NCBI GenBank assembly: GCA_029433415.1
Contig: JAQTIA010000002.1
Span: 509,501 to 573,500, forward strand
DNA length: 64,000 bases
Reading direction: 5' to 3'
From: Acetobacteraceae bacterium ESL0709
Lineage (GTDB): Bacteria; Pseudomonadota; Alphaproteobacteria; Acetobacterales; Acetobacteraceae
The position numbers were made by a program, and so were the translations under genes. Shown piece after piece: positions 53,701-60,722 of this stretch (positions are counted from its first letter, which is position 1; each line of letters opens with the position of its first letter). Below the pieces are notes generated by a model that was not told the origin of the DNA, did no database searches, and was given only the letters and a program-made list of their open reading frames with translations.

Positions 53701-56700
53701 CGCTGCAGCTTGGTGATGGCGCTGGCCGTGATGGCACAGTAAGTGGCACGTCGGGGATTACGTTGGCGCAGAATACTGTTCTGAATGTTAATAATGTGTC
53801 AGAGAGTGCAGTTTTTGGCAGGGGCCAGGATATTACCGGCTCTGGCAGCTTCCATCAGTCTGGTGCCTCTGACAGTATTTTTGAAGGGCACAAGAGTTAT
53901 ACAGGCGAGACGGTTGTGAGTAATGGTCGTCTTGTTCTGGGTGATGGGCACGATGCGACCAATGATGGCAGTCTTTCTGGTCAGACGAATATTGTGACCG
54001 GGGCACATGGAGTTCTGTCGGTTGATAATGTGAATGATACGACATTATCGCAGAATATTACCGGGACAGGAGGTCTGGAAGTGGAACATGATGGTTCCAC
54101 AGTGACCCTGACCGGGGACAAGAGCTATACGGGCGCGACGAGTATTGATCATGGCACGTTGAAGCTTGGGGATGGCACGACGAATGGGCATCTGACCGGG
54201 ACGTCAGGGATTGCCAATAATGGCGCGCTTATTATTGATAATAGTGACGGAACGACGCTGCATGACATCAGCGGGAGTGGTTCCTTTGCGCAGAATGGCA
54301 GTGGCACGACGGTTCTGACAGGCGGTAACAGCTACAGTGGTGCGACGAATATCACTAATGGCACGCTGCAGCTTGGTGATGGCGCTGGCCGTGATGGCAC
54401 AGTAAGTGGCACGTCGGGGATTACGTTGGCGCAGAATACTGTTCTGAATGTTAATAATGTGTCAGAGAGTGCAGTTTTTGGCAGGGGCCAGGATATTACC
54501 GGCTCTGGCAGCTTCCATCAGTCTGGTGCCTCTGACAGTATTTTTGAAGGGCACAAGAGTTATACAGGCGAGACGGTTGTGAGTAATGGTCGTCTTGTTC
54601 TGGGTGATGGGCACGATGCGACCAATGATGGCAGTCTTTCCGATCAGACACATATCATGGTCTCTGGGAATGGCGAGTTGGCCGCTAACAATGTGGTAGA
54701 TAGCACGATTGGCCAGAGTGTAGAATTGGCAGGAGGCAGGTTTGCCTCAGATATGAGAGGCAGACTTGTTGTCAATAGACTGATATTTGGTCAAGCTTCT
54801 GATGGCAGACAGGGCGCCTTTATCCAGCGCGGTAGTGGCACCACTATCTTGACGGGAGTGGTTTCTGCTGCCGGCCAGGGTGGCAAGATCGAAATAGATG
54901 ACGGAACCGTGCAGCTTGGCGCAGGCGATGTGGCAAATCGCGATGGGACATTATCAGGAGCGATGAACATTGATATTGGTAAGTCTGGCGACAAGACTGG
55001 AACTTTCAGCATCAAGAATATCGGCGACACGATGATTGCGGAGAACCAGCAGATTACCGGTGCAGGTAATTTGCTGATTGCTGGCGTCGGCAATACGGTT
55101 GTGGAAGGCGACAAGAGCAGCTTTACGGGGACGGCTATCGTTAATGCGGGTCTCCCTCATGATGGCGGGCATAATACTGATATGAATATTGCCCAGAAAT
55201 ATGGCGTGCTTGAAGTGAACGGCAATATGGGCAATGCTGGCGTTGATATTCGTCAGGGCACGCTGGCTGGTAACGGACAGGTCGATAATGTGGATGTGCA
55301 TGCGACCGGCGCACTCGCTCCAGGTGAAAGTTTTGGACACAAGGCTGGTACTCTGACAATTAATGGGAATCTGCATCAGGAAAGCGGGTCGGCTTATTTT
55401 GTCTCTGTTGATCCACAGTCCCAGACAGGTCGGTCTTCCGACTTGATGCGAGAGACGCCCTCTGGCAGGTCTGATATGATACAGGTTTACGGGAAGGCGA
55501 CAATTGATTCTGGGGCGCAGTTGGTCGTGCGGCGGACAGATGCTTTGGGCTACGTAACGGGTACTCGTTATGTAGTGTTGTCTGCCAAGGAAGGCGTCAC
55601 GGGGCTTTATACGCTTAAAGGGGATATCAGCGACAGCTCTGCATCTTCTTCGGCTTCGAGAGTGGGAACGCAGGATGTTGAGGCTGAAGGTGGCGGCGAT
55701 GGGAGTGGGGCAAATGTGTCTGCCTTTAAAAGGTTGGTAATGGGTCATGATAATAATAATATCTGGCTGGATGCCGTCCAGTATCGGTCATTTATGGATG
55801 CTGCCCAGACGCATAACGAGAAAGAGGTTTCAGCGGCCTTCCAGCACATGGTTGAGCAGGGGGTCAACAAGCCCATGCTTAACTATATTGATTCGTTGCA
55901 GACAGATAAGGATGCACGGGTTGCCTTTAATGCCAATTCTGGTGAGGTGAATGCGTCCCTCAAGTCGCTTCTGATCGAAAATTCAGCCTTTCTGAGGACG
56001 GGTATGGTTGATCGCCTTGAGACAGCGGAATGTTCCCCTTCCATGACCGACCTGAAAATCAGGGACAAATATGGTCGTGACAAGAAAGCCTGTGGAGAAC
56101 CCGGGGCGAATTTCTGGATGTCTGCCTATGGCGGCTGGGGTGGGATTTCCTCTGATGGCAATGCGTCCGGCATTCATGAGTCTGGAGCCGGGTTTGTGAT
56201 GGGGGTGGATTCCTATATTAGAAACACGAACTGGGTTGTTGGTGGCACGGTTGCCTATGGTCATGGGAGCGTGTCAGATGATCTGAACACAACCGGTCAT
56301 TCCAGCGATGTTTCAATAGGTGTCTATTCTGGCACGCATTGGGGTAATCTCGGCCTGAGAATGGGTATAGGCTATACGTGGGATATTATGTCCGGGACCA
56401 GAAGGATCAGGTTTGCCGGGTTTAATGACAGTGTGACGGCGGGGTATCAGGGAGGCACAGGTCAGGGCTTTGTCGACCTTGGTTATAAATTCCATCTACC
56501 CTATAAAACGATTGTCGAGCCCTTCGGCAATTTTGCCTATGTTCATGTGAATACGGACAAATTCAAGGAACATGGCAATATCTGGGTTGCCATGCAGGGC
56601 AGGGCTTCAAATCAGAGTGTTTCCTATACCACGTTTGGCTTCAGGGCATCGTCAAATTTCAAGGTAGGAAGTGCTATACTTGTTCCTTACGGTGCTTTTG

Positions 56701-56933
56701 GTTTCAGACATGGCTTCGGAGCGCTGACGCCAAACATCCACAAATCCTTCGTGATTACGGGGCAGGACATGAATATTGAAGGGATCACTCTGGCAGAGGA
56801 TATGTTCATTATGGATGCTGGCCTGAAGGCGAAGATCACCGATCGTATAGGCGTTGGTTTGGGCTATAATGGCCACTTTGGCGCACGGTACCACAGTTCC
56901 GGGATACATGGCGCTTTCTCATGGAAGTTCTGA
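44781..56933 (+). CDS. Giant repeat-rich autotransporter (type Va), 4050 aa
   Basis: One uninterrupted gene. Residues 1-45 are an extended signal peptide (basic RPWKTRWWR, then hydrophobic, ending AFA). The passenger is a long beta-helix of short strand repeats of the autotransporter-associated type (GGNSYTGAT.I..GTLQLGDG). Residues about 800-960 have ...FN..STAG.. repeats. From about 1100 to 3290 come 69-70-residue units and 152-residue blocks, highly alike. Residues about 3770-4050 are the 12-strand translocator (NFWMSAYGGWG ... FSWKF), ending in Phe. The ATG at 44781 has a better ribosome site than the TTG at 44760. The protein should form a very long surface fibre, likely for adhesion or aggregation. 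No protease or lipase motif is seen in the passenger. Confidence 0.93.
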   Translation: MFYVRPQVMTLRVVRPWKTRWWRAVMCCTAIYYGQDFLTGGQAFASGCSVSGGNIDISGCSQSSSGVVGVLSPDVSGSDGNPKTVFLATVSSLNGSNNVFLGENRLQIGRGDGNIDSTIGNFSGSISGEKGGIDVYNNEIFTGNNTYTGETHINGGGYLSISGNGSISSSSGVIFNQDGFNKTSTLDISGANGDVSVSSIANGTNSSGQLSGRANIILGNNSLNITNAHGSLLAGSITGASGSMLNISGGREVLGSGGSGVMNSAVGLSVSNSGSSGGVDLNGVNDYTGDTIIKNGGKLYVYGSVGGSKNITVQSGGTLRGFGPIGAGAGSGTIIHIEQGGTISPGNEGQARQSITLNGNVTIDGTADLAQVSGNSSGKSSHGSIVANGDLTLGANSTLKTTNLASQFGSGVQRLFQYSGTLANNATLLVDGQEKNKADYLQSGNGHVNLIAAQSGDRLSFWNGTNITPNSAVNGGSGTWKQAVGTNWTDPAGDASAAWHDKDYAIFQNNSGTVTVDGNVNVTGMQFASSGYTLVPADSSNTITLSGNRYNNPNFPVTSDGSRADQQTNGKLYNASGLLSTIRVGDGTANGDNSVALIQASLTDASGQPTTLVKTDSGMLVLSGDNSYHGGTVIANGNLEITSDASLGAADTDIALDGGTLKIGNDINSSAREIVLSSNNGTIDLDGHHYVTGNSIVGQGGLAISSSEKIGVASGLPANGTHSVLDLNYNNTYTGDTNVFGLSGMPPASGDVTVTVNANSSTPFGQALTVDPGAGRGPVIYVRQGAIINMNGNPADGGNGSASLDYHNLDTRDSTINFNNKSTADHSRINLHNSVINFNAQSSAGNSSTTTTSAGDASGIINFNDSSTAGSASFDIHRGSSQITFNDHSSAGNSHINMADGALATFQGYSDAGSGSITNWNGMVSFADHATADRLVFENHSGLDISALQTSGLTIGRIYGNGGWVYLGSKTLTLSDGSSIDGAIHDGGAAGGSGGSIQKIGTGRTGLSGNNDYTGRTDIEGGTLFLGEWGSISHSSVVAISSGAIFDISGTHNGTSVKDISGAGNVLLGGKTLTLTAADGTAAYSGNISGTGGLTLAGGEKILTGGNSYTGATNITNGTLQLGDGAGHDGTVSGTSNIVDNGVLAVNNTGVTTLHDISGSGSFAQSGSGTTVLTGGNSYSGATSIDHGTLKLGDGTTNGHLTGTSGIANNGALIIDNSDGTTLHDISGSGTFAQSGSGTTVLTGGNSYSGATNITNGTLQLGDGAGRDGTVSGTSGITLAQNTVLNVNNVSESAVFGRGQDITGSGSFHQSGASDSIFEGHKSYTGETVVSNGRLVLGDGHDATNDGSLSGQTNIVTGAHGVLSVDNVNDTTLSQNITGTGGLEVEHDGSTVTLTGDKSYTGATSIDHGTLKLGDGTTNGHLTGTSGIANNGALIIDNSDGTTLHDISGSGSFAQNGSGTTVLTGGNSYSGATNITNGTLQLGDGAGRDGTVSGTSGITLAQNTVLNVNNVSESAVFGRGQDITGSGSFHQSGASDSIFEGHKSYTGETVVSNGRLVLGDGHDATNDGSLSGQTNIVTGAHGVLSVDNVNDTTLSQNITGTGGLEVEHDGSTVTLTGDKSYTGATSIDHGTLKLGDGTTNGHLTGTSGIANNGALIIDNSDGTTLHDISGSGTFAQNGSGTTVLTGGNSYSGATNITNGTLQLGDGAGHDGTVSGTSNIVDNGVLAVNNTGVTTLHDISGSGSFAQNGSGTTVLTGGNSYTGATNITNGTLQLGDGAGHDGSISSSGEIDNNGRLVVDNSTMETMLHNVTGSGSLTQQGSGKVTLVGSNDYSGSTTIEAGSTLQLGNGVQNGTLSQSVITDNGTLLLNNGTDGVVLHDITGSGGLTQEGPGRVILIGTNDYTGDTQINSGTHLQLGDGRGHDGRLTNSAVHNNGDLTVNNESDIVLHSMDGNGSLTLDGQGRVTLAGGSAYKGPTIINNGQLQIGDGTNDGSNVVLSGVNNITVNGNGSLIVDNTKDTTLSQEIAGTGHATFQHGGSTITIEHDDQNFTGQATIDHGVTLQLGNGTNAGHGFLNGSFDNEGALVVNNTGVTTLHDISGSGSFAQNGSGTTVLTGGNSYTGATNITNGTLQLGDGAGHDGTVSGTSNIVDNGVLAVNNTGVTTLHDISGSGTFAQSGSGTTVLTGGNSYSGATNITNGTLQLGDGAGRDGTVSGTSGITLAQNTVLNVNNVSESAVFGRGQDITGSGSFHQSGASDSIFEGHKSYTGETVVSNGRLVLGDGHDATNDGSLSGQTNIVTGAHGVLSVDNVNDTTLSQNITGTGGLEVEHDGSTVTLTGDKSYTGATSIDHGTLKLGDGTTNGHLTGTSGIANNGALIIDNSDGTTLHDISGSGTFAQNGSGTTVLTGGNSYSGATNITNGTLQLGDGAGHDGTVSGTSNIVDNGVLAVNNTGVTTLHDISGSGSFAQNGSGTTVLTGGNSYTGATNITNGTLQLGDGAGHDGTVSGTSNIVDNGVLAVNNTGVTTLHDVSGSGSFAQSGTGTTVLTGGNSYTGATSIDHGTLQLGDGTTNGHLTGTSGIANNGALIIDNSDGTTLHDISGSGSFAQSGSGTTVLTGGNSYSGATSIDHGTLQLGDGTTNGHLTGTSGIANNGALIIDNSDGTTLHDISGSGSFAQSGSGTTVLTGGNSYSGATSIDHGTLKLGDGTTNGHLTGTSGIANNGALIIDNSDGTTLHDISGSGTFAQSGSGTTVLTGGNSYTGATSIDHGTLQLGDGTTNGHLTGTSGIANNGALIIDNSDGTTLHDISGSGSFAQNGSGTTILTGGNSYTGATSIDHGTLQLGDGTTNGHLTGTSGIANNGALIIDNSDGTTLHDISGSGSFAQNGSGTTVLTGGNSYTGATNITNGTLQLGDGAGHDGTVSGTSNIVDNGVLAVNNTGVTTLHDISGSGTFAQSGSGTTVLTGGNSYSGATNITNGTLQLGDGAGRDGTVSGTSGITLAQNTVLNVNNVSESAVFGRGQDITGSGSFHQSGASDSIFEGHKSYTGETVVSNGRLVLGDGHDATNDGSLSGQTNIVTGAHGVLSVDNVNDTTLSQNITGTGGLEVEHDGSTVTLTGDKSYTGATSIDHGTLKLGDGTTNGHLTGTSGIANNGALIIDNSDGTTLHDISGSGSFAQNGSGTTVLTGGNSYSGATNITNGTLQLGDGAGRDGTVSGTSGITLAQNTVLNVNNVSESAVFGRGQDITGSGSFHQSGASDSIFEGHKSYTGETVVSNGRLVLGDGHDATNDGSLSDQTHIMVSGNGELAANNVVDSTIGQSVELAGGRFASDMRGRLVVNRLIFGQASDGRQGAFIQRGSGTTILTGVVSAAGQGGKIEIDDGTVQLGAGDVANRDGTLSGAMNIDIGKSGDKTGTFSIKNIGDTMIAENQQITGAGNLLIAGVGNTVVEGDKSSFTGTAIVNAGLPHDGGHNTDMNIAQKYGVLEVNGNMGNAGVDIRQGTLAGNGQVDNVDVHATGALAPGESFGHKAGTLTINGNLHQESGSAYFVSVDPQSQTGRSSDLMRETPSGRSDMIQVYGKATIDSGAQLVVRRTDALGYVTGTRYVVLSAKEGVTGLYTLKGDISDSSASSSASRVGTQDVEAEGGGDGSGANVSAFKRLVMGHDNNNIWLDAVQYRSFMDAAQTHNEKEVSAAFQHMVEQGVNKPMLNYIDSLQTDKDARVAFNANSGEVNASLKSLLIENSAFLRTGMVDRLETAECSPSMTDLKIRDKYGRDKKACGEPGANFWMSAYGGWGGISSDGNASGIHESGAGFVMGVDSYIRNTNWVVGGTVAYGHGSVSDDLNTTGHSSDVSIGVYSGTHWGNLGLRMGIGYTWDIMSGTRRIRFAGFNDSVTAGYQGGTGQGFVDLGYKFHLPYKTIVEPFGNFAYVHVNTDKFKEHGNIWVAMQGRASNQSVSYTTFGFRASSNFKVGSAILVPYGAFGFRHGFGALTPNIHKSFVITGQDMNIEGITLAEDMFIMDAGLKAKITDRIGVGLGYNGHFGARYHSSGIHGAFSWKF
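48085..54640 (+). repeat. Intragenic repeat array: 207-bp units and 663-bp super-units
   Basis: About 17 copies of a 207- or 210-bp unit carrying LHDISGSG..FAQ.GSGTTVLTGGNSY. Five copies of a longer block (SGITLAQNTVLNVNNVSES onward, seen at about 48600, 49263, 51420, 53756 and 54418) add 456 bp, so neighbours are 663 bp apart. 48441-49132 is identical to 51261-51952 over 692 bp. A less regular stretch (about 50124-51040) interrupts the array. The fifth block ends abruptly at 54640. Confidence 0.92.
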
Positions 56934-56961
56934 AACGCGGATAAAAGGGGGAATAGCGTAC

Positions 56962-57001
56962 AAAAACCCCCTCTGGGCGTTTTGTTCCCAAAGGGGGTTT
57001 T
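56962..57001. terminator. Bidirectional terminator between autotransporter and wrbA
   Basis: AAAACCCCCTCTGGG (56963-56977) pairs with CCCAAAGGGGGTTTT (56987-57001), one mismatch, 9-nt loop, with A and T tails on both sides. It suits both convergent genes. Confidence 0.85.
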
Positions 57002-57025
57002 GGACGTCATTGTACAGGAACTATA

Positions 57026-57622
57026 TCAGGCGAGTTTTTTAACGAGACTGGCGACATGTTGTCCGAGGAATTTGGCACCTGCCAGCTCATTCTCATCAGG
57101 CTGACGTGAACCGTCTCCAGCGGCGATGGTTGTAGCCCCATAGGGAGAGCCGCCTGTGACGGTATCAAGCTTCATCTGTCCCTGGAAGCTGTAAGGCAGG
57201 CCACTTATGACCATGCCATGATGGAGCAGATTGGACATGAGGGAATAAAGGGTCGTCTCTTGCCCGCCATGTTGGGTGGCCGTTGAGGTGAAGACAGCCC
57301 CGACCTTGCCAATGAGAGCGCCCTTGGCCCATAGCCCGCCTGTCTGGTCCCAGAAATTGGCCATTTGTGCAGGAAGGCGGCCAAAACGCGTTGGGGCACC
57401 CACGATGATGGCGTCATAAAGAGGGAGATCAGAAGGTGTGGCCAGAGGAGCGTCCTGCTCGGTTTTGAAATGATGTGTCTTGGCAGCATCTTCGGGCACC
57501 AGTTCCGGCACGCGTCTGACATCGACCTCAAGGCCTGCGGCCTTCACACCTTCAGCGACGGCATAGGCCATGGTTTCGACGTGACCATAGGAGGAATAAT
57601 AAAGAACGAGAACTTTGGACAT
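57026..57622 (-). CDS. wrbA: NAD(P)H:quinone oxidoreductase WrbA
   Basis: A 198-residue flavodoxin-like quinone reductase. FMN phosphate loop [10 protein letters not shown] near residue 10, [23 protein letters not shown] split around residues 75-97, and [13 protein letters not shown] near 112. It makes two-electron reductions of quinones, avoiding radicals. The DoxX-type gene lies 13 bp upstream on the same strand, so the two are an operon in which both may deal with redox stress. Confidence 0.95.
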   Translation of the reverse strand: MSKVLVLYYSSYGHVETMAYAVAEGVKAAGLEVDVRRVPELVPEDAAKTHHFKTEQDAPLATPSDLPLYDAIIVGAPTRFGRLPAQMANFWDQTGGLWAKGALIGKVGAVFTSTATQHGGQETTLYSLMSNLLHHGMVISGLPYSFQGQMKLDTVTGGSPYGATTIAAGDGSRQPDENELAGAKFLGQHVASLVKKLA

Positions 57623-57635
57623 TATGGTTTCCTTT

Positions 57636-58094
57636 TTATGTATTGGTTTCAGAAATTATACTGACGGAACGGTTTTCTCTGTTTCGTTCCATCAGGGTAT
57701 CAAGCGAAAAACGACCCGGTCCGGTGACAACCAAAGCCAGAAAGCCACCTGCTATGCTGATGTTTTTGTAAAATTGGATGAACATGTCATGCTGGCTTGC
57801 TTCCGAAATATTCCAGTAATGATGTCCAAGAAAGGCGGTTGCCATACTATAGGCGGCCATAAGAAAGGAGACAGGCGAGGTAAAGGCCCCCAGGAGCATA
57901 AGAAAGCCGGCTCCCAGTTCAAAAATCAGGGCTATGGTAGTGAAGCAGGAGGGAAGGGGGATGCCAATACTGCACATGAAAAAAGAAGCCTCTGGAAAAT
58001 TGGTAAATTTTTCCCACCCCATGAGGACAAAAATCACGGCGAGTAATGAACGTGATACCAGTAGAATGGCATCGCGGATACTCGAAGAAGACAT
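57636..58094 (-). CDS. DoxX-family membrane protein
   Basis: A 152-residue protein with four hydrophobic helices, matching the DoxX family: [19 protein letters not shown] near residues 15-33, [17 protein letters not shown] and a C-terminal [23 protein letters not shown]. DoxX proteins are membrane parts of quinone-linked oxidoreductase systems, although many are of unknown role. First gene of a two-gene operon with wrbA. Confidence 0.88.
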   Translation of the reverse strand: MSSSSIRDAILLVSRSLLAVIFVLMGWEKFTNFPEASFFMCSIGIPLPSCFTTIALIFELGAGFLMLLGAFTSPVSFLMAAYSMATAFLGHHYWNISEASQHDMFIQFYKNISIAGGFLALVVTGPGRFSLDTLMERNRENRSVSIISETNT

Positions 58095-58367
58095 GTAAAA
58101 ACTTTCAAAAAAACAAAACGGGGTGTTCCTCGAAATTCATTCTATGGAAGTGGGAAGAAGAGAAAATAGCCAATACCGCAATTGGCCATTTCAGTTTTGT
58201 ACCCTCGCCATAGCTGCTTGTTTGCTCTGGCGCCTCATGGAAAGGTTTTGGAGCACCTGTCTTGGCGCTGCAGGGAAAGTCAGATAGAGACGGAAGATAA
58301 TAGAACAAGGCAGATTATTTTCACCGTAGCGGACGACGAATCAATCCATTTTGCGAAAGTCAGGAAT

Positions 58368-58796
58368 ATGTTGGCTTCTTCGTGGTTATTCTGGGCGCTT
58401 CTGTCAGCTTTCTTTGCTTCAATGACAGCTCTTTTGGCAAAGATGGGTGTTGATGGTATTGATCCAGATATCGCAACTTTTATCCGTACTTTTGTCGTTA
58501 TTATTCTGCTGGCAGTGCTTTTGTTGGTCACAGGAAAATTCCGCATCACAGTGTCTTTCAATTCACGTGCCTGCCTTTTTTTGCTGCTTTCGGGGCTGGC
58601 AACGGGGGCGTCGTGGCTCTGTTATTTCCGTGCCCTTAAAATCGGCGATGCCGCTAGGGTCGCACCAATTGACAAATTGAGTGTCGTTTTTGTGGCTGTG
58701 CTAGGCGTGATGTTCCTGGGAGAGCATCTTTCTTCAAAAGGCTGGCTCGGAATTATACTGATCGGTGCCGGCGTCATGCTGGTAGCGGTGGGCTGA
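58368..58796 (+). CDS. Half-size EamA transporter
   Basis: A 142-residue protein of one EamA domain with five hydrophobic helices: WLFWALLSAFFASMTALLAK, the cap DIATFIRTFVVIILLAVLLL, SGLATGASWLCYFRALKIGDAA and the end LGIILIGAGVMLVAVG. Half-size members likely work as dimers. ATG at 58368 gives the family length; an earlier ATG at 58182 adds 62 non-hydrophobic residues and is unlikely. Substrate unknown. Confidence 0.85.
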   Translation: MLASSWLFWALLSAFFASMTALLAKMGVDGIDPDIATFIRTFVVIILLAVLLLVTGKFRITVSFNSRACLFLLLSGLATGASWLCYFRALKIGDAARVAPIDKLSVVFVAVLGVMFLGEHLSSKGWLGIILIGAGVMLVAVG

Positions 58797-58823
58797 AAAG
58801 GACCGGGATTTTATAAGGAAAAA

Positions 58824-58900
58824 TGGTGGACCCGGCGCGATTCGAACGCGCGGCCTTTGCCTTCGGAGGGCAACGCTCTATCCAGCTGAGCTACGGGTCC
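58824..58900 (-). tRNA. tRNA-Arg (anticodon CCG)
   Basis: A full cloverleaf can be drawn on the minus strand: acceptor GGACCCG/CGGGTCC, D-arm GCTC/GAGC, anticodon stem TTGCC/GGCAA with loop CTCCGAA giving anticodon CCG, T-arm GCGCG-TTCGAAT-CGCGC, and an encoded 3' CCA. It reads CGG codons. Confidence 0.95.
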
Positions 58901-59011
58901 AGCCTCTGGAAGTTCGTCTTTTAAAAGGTTGGGTCGGATTTGGCTAGCCCTTATTTGTAAAACGCTTCTGGCGGTAAAGATCTTCTTAAATAGATGCTTA
59001 TAAATCTCTCA

Positions 59012-59052
59012 TTATCGTGATAAGCCAAAGGACGATAAAAAGCCTATCGTCC
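59012..59052 (+). promoter_or_regulatory. Leader hairpins before dihydroxyacetone kinase
   Basis: A short TTATC/GATAA stem (59012-59022) and GGACGAT/ATCGTCC (59030-59036 with 59046-59052) lie 39-79 bp before the kinase start. They could be operator half-sites or leader structure. No known riboswitch recognised. Confidence 0.3.
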
Positions 59053-59090
59053 CGCCACAGTTAAAACAGTCGATGGATTGTAAGAGGTCT

Positions 59091-60719
59091 ATGATGAAGC
59101 GTTTCTGCAATCACCGTAATCTTATTGTCAATGAAGCTATAAATGGTCTGATTCGCTCGTCTTATGGCGTGCATCTCCAAAAACTCAGTGGAGATGATGG
59201 CGTCAATGTCGTCCTCCGCAAAGACTGGGATAAAAGCCGCGTCGCGGTTGTTTCCGGCGGGGGGTCGGGGCACGAACCAGCTCATGCTGGTTTTGTTGGT
59301 GAAGGAATGCTGACAGCGGCTGTCTGTGGCGCCCTGTTTGCCTCTCCCAGCGTTGATGCCATCCTTGCGGCCATTCTTGCCGTGACGGGCGATGCCGGAT
59401 GTCTGCTTCTGGTCAAGAATTATACGGGCGACCGCCTGAATTTTGGCATTGCTGCCGAGCAGGCTCGCGCCATGGGATACAAGGTCGATGTGGTCATGAT
59501 TCATGATGACATTGCTCTTGGGCAGACAAGGAAAGCACGTGCCATTGCCGGGACCGTCATGGTGCAGAAGATCGCTGGTTATAAGGCGGCACAGGGAGCA
59601 TCTCTCGAAGAAGTGGCACAGAGTGCCCGTGAGGCTGTTGCTGCTGTCAGATCATTGGGAATTGCCTTAACAGATTGTGATGTTTTTGAGCCGAATCATC
59701 ATAGTCGTTTGAGTGAGAGTGAAATTGAGCTGGGGCTGGGGATTCATGGCGAGCCGGGAGCAGAGCGTCTGTCAATGGCTACGCTGGATGAATTGACACA
59801 ACGCGTTATCGAAAAGCTTGCACCGACGCTTGAGGAACAGCACCTTGTCCTCATGGTGAATATGCTGGGTTCTGTGCCGGTTATTGAAGCTCAGGCCATT
59901 ATGGATTCAGTAGCAAGAAATTCGTTTTCTTCACGTCTGAAATGGGTGATTGGCCCGGCTCCACTCATGACAGCGCTGGATATGCTGGGTTTCTCACTGT
60001 CCATCATGCCAGCGCGTGAGGATTTTGTAGAAGCATTGTCTGCTAGAGTGGAGGTGCCAAGTTGGCCGGGTATGGTGCCTTTTGAGCGCCATTTGCCTTC
60101 AACGCCCATGCCGGTATTGCCAGAGACTTTCAGATATCCTCCTTCCCCAAACGCCATTCTGGAACGTGCGATCAGGGAGGGAGCGCGGATTCTGGAAGAG
60201 AATGAACTTTCGATTAACGCACTTGATGAAAAAATTGGCGATGGTGATGCGGGTTCGACCTTTGCTGAATCAGCGCGTCAGATTCTGAAAGCACTTCCGC
60301 AGTTGCCCTTGCAGTCACCTCGTGAACTTTGTGAGACATTGAGCAACCTTCTGGCACGTTATTCCGGGGGGTCCAGTGGTGTGCTGCTTTCGATTCTTTT
60401 TTCGGCTGCGGGCCGTAATGAAGACTGGAGAGAGGGCCTTCTGGCTGGTGTAAAACTCATGCAGCATTATGGTGGAGCCTCTCTGGGGGATCGTACCATG
60501 ATTGATGCATTGGTGCCGGCTTTTGAGGCCTTGAAAGAAACGGGACAGCTTTCTGAAGCCGCGAGGGCGGCTCGTGCTGGAACAGAGCGGACAAAATCCA
60601 TGAAGGCCAGGGCAGGCCGCGCTTCCTACGTACCGGAAGACCAGCTTGCGTCAATTCCTGATCCGGGGGCAGAGGCTATTGCGCGTCTGTTTGAGGGGCT
60701 GAGCAAGGCTTTCCCTTAA
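59091..60719 (+). CDS. dhaK: Dihydroxyacetone kinase, ATP-dependent, DhaK-DhaL fusion
   Basis: A 542-residue two-domain kinase that phosphorylates dihydroxyacetone to DHAP. The DhaK domain (1-330) has SGGGSGHEPAHAGFVG near 55-70 and the covalent substrate His219 in LGIHGEPGAE. The DhaL nucleotide domain (about 355-540) has EKIGDGDAGSTF near 381-392 and YSGGSSGVLLSI. The single-chain fusion is the ATP-using type, not the PTS type. Start ATG 59091 is 5 bp after AAGAGG. It matches gldA in the glycerol route. Confidence 0.95.
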   Translation: MMKRFCNHRNLIVNEAINGLIRSSYGVHLQKLSGDDGVNVVLRKDWDKSRVAVVSGGGSGHEPAHAGFVGEGMLTAAVCGALFASPSVDAILAAILAVTGDAGCLLLVKNYTGDRLNFGIAAEQARAMGYKVDVVMIHDDIALGQTRKARAIAGTVMVQKIAGYKAAQGASLEEVAQSAREAVAAVRSLGIALTDCDVFEPNHHSRLSESEIELGLGIHGEPGAERLSMATLDELTQRVIEKLAPTLEEQHLVLMVNMLGSVPVIEAQAIMDSVARNSFSSRLKWVIGPAPLMTALDMLGFSLSIMPAREDFVEALSARVEVPSWPGMVPFERHLPSTPMPVLPETFRYPPSPNAILERAIREGARILEENELSINALDEKIGDGDAGSTFAESARQILKALPQLPLQSPRELCETLSNLLARYSGGSSGVLLSILFSAAGRNEDWREGLLAGVKLMQHYGGASLGDRTMIDALVPAFEALKETGQLSEAARAARAGTERTKSMKARAGRASYVPEDQLASIPDPGAEAIARLFEGLSKAFP

Positions 60720-60722
60720 AAC

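Noticed and set aside
48138-54653. Many 60-130 residue minus-strand ORFs that repeat through the autotransporter gene
   Set aside because: They are antisense images of the repeat units, with the same sequence at each copy, no ribosome sites and no protein-like composition.
54954-55748. A 264-residue minus-strand ORF inside the autotransporter gene
   Set aside because: It overlaps confirmed passenger coding sequence and shows no family motif. It exists because codon bias leaves the complementary frame open.
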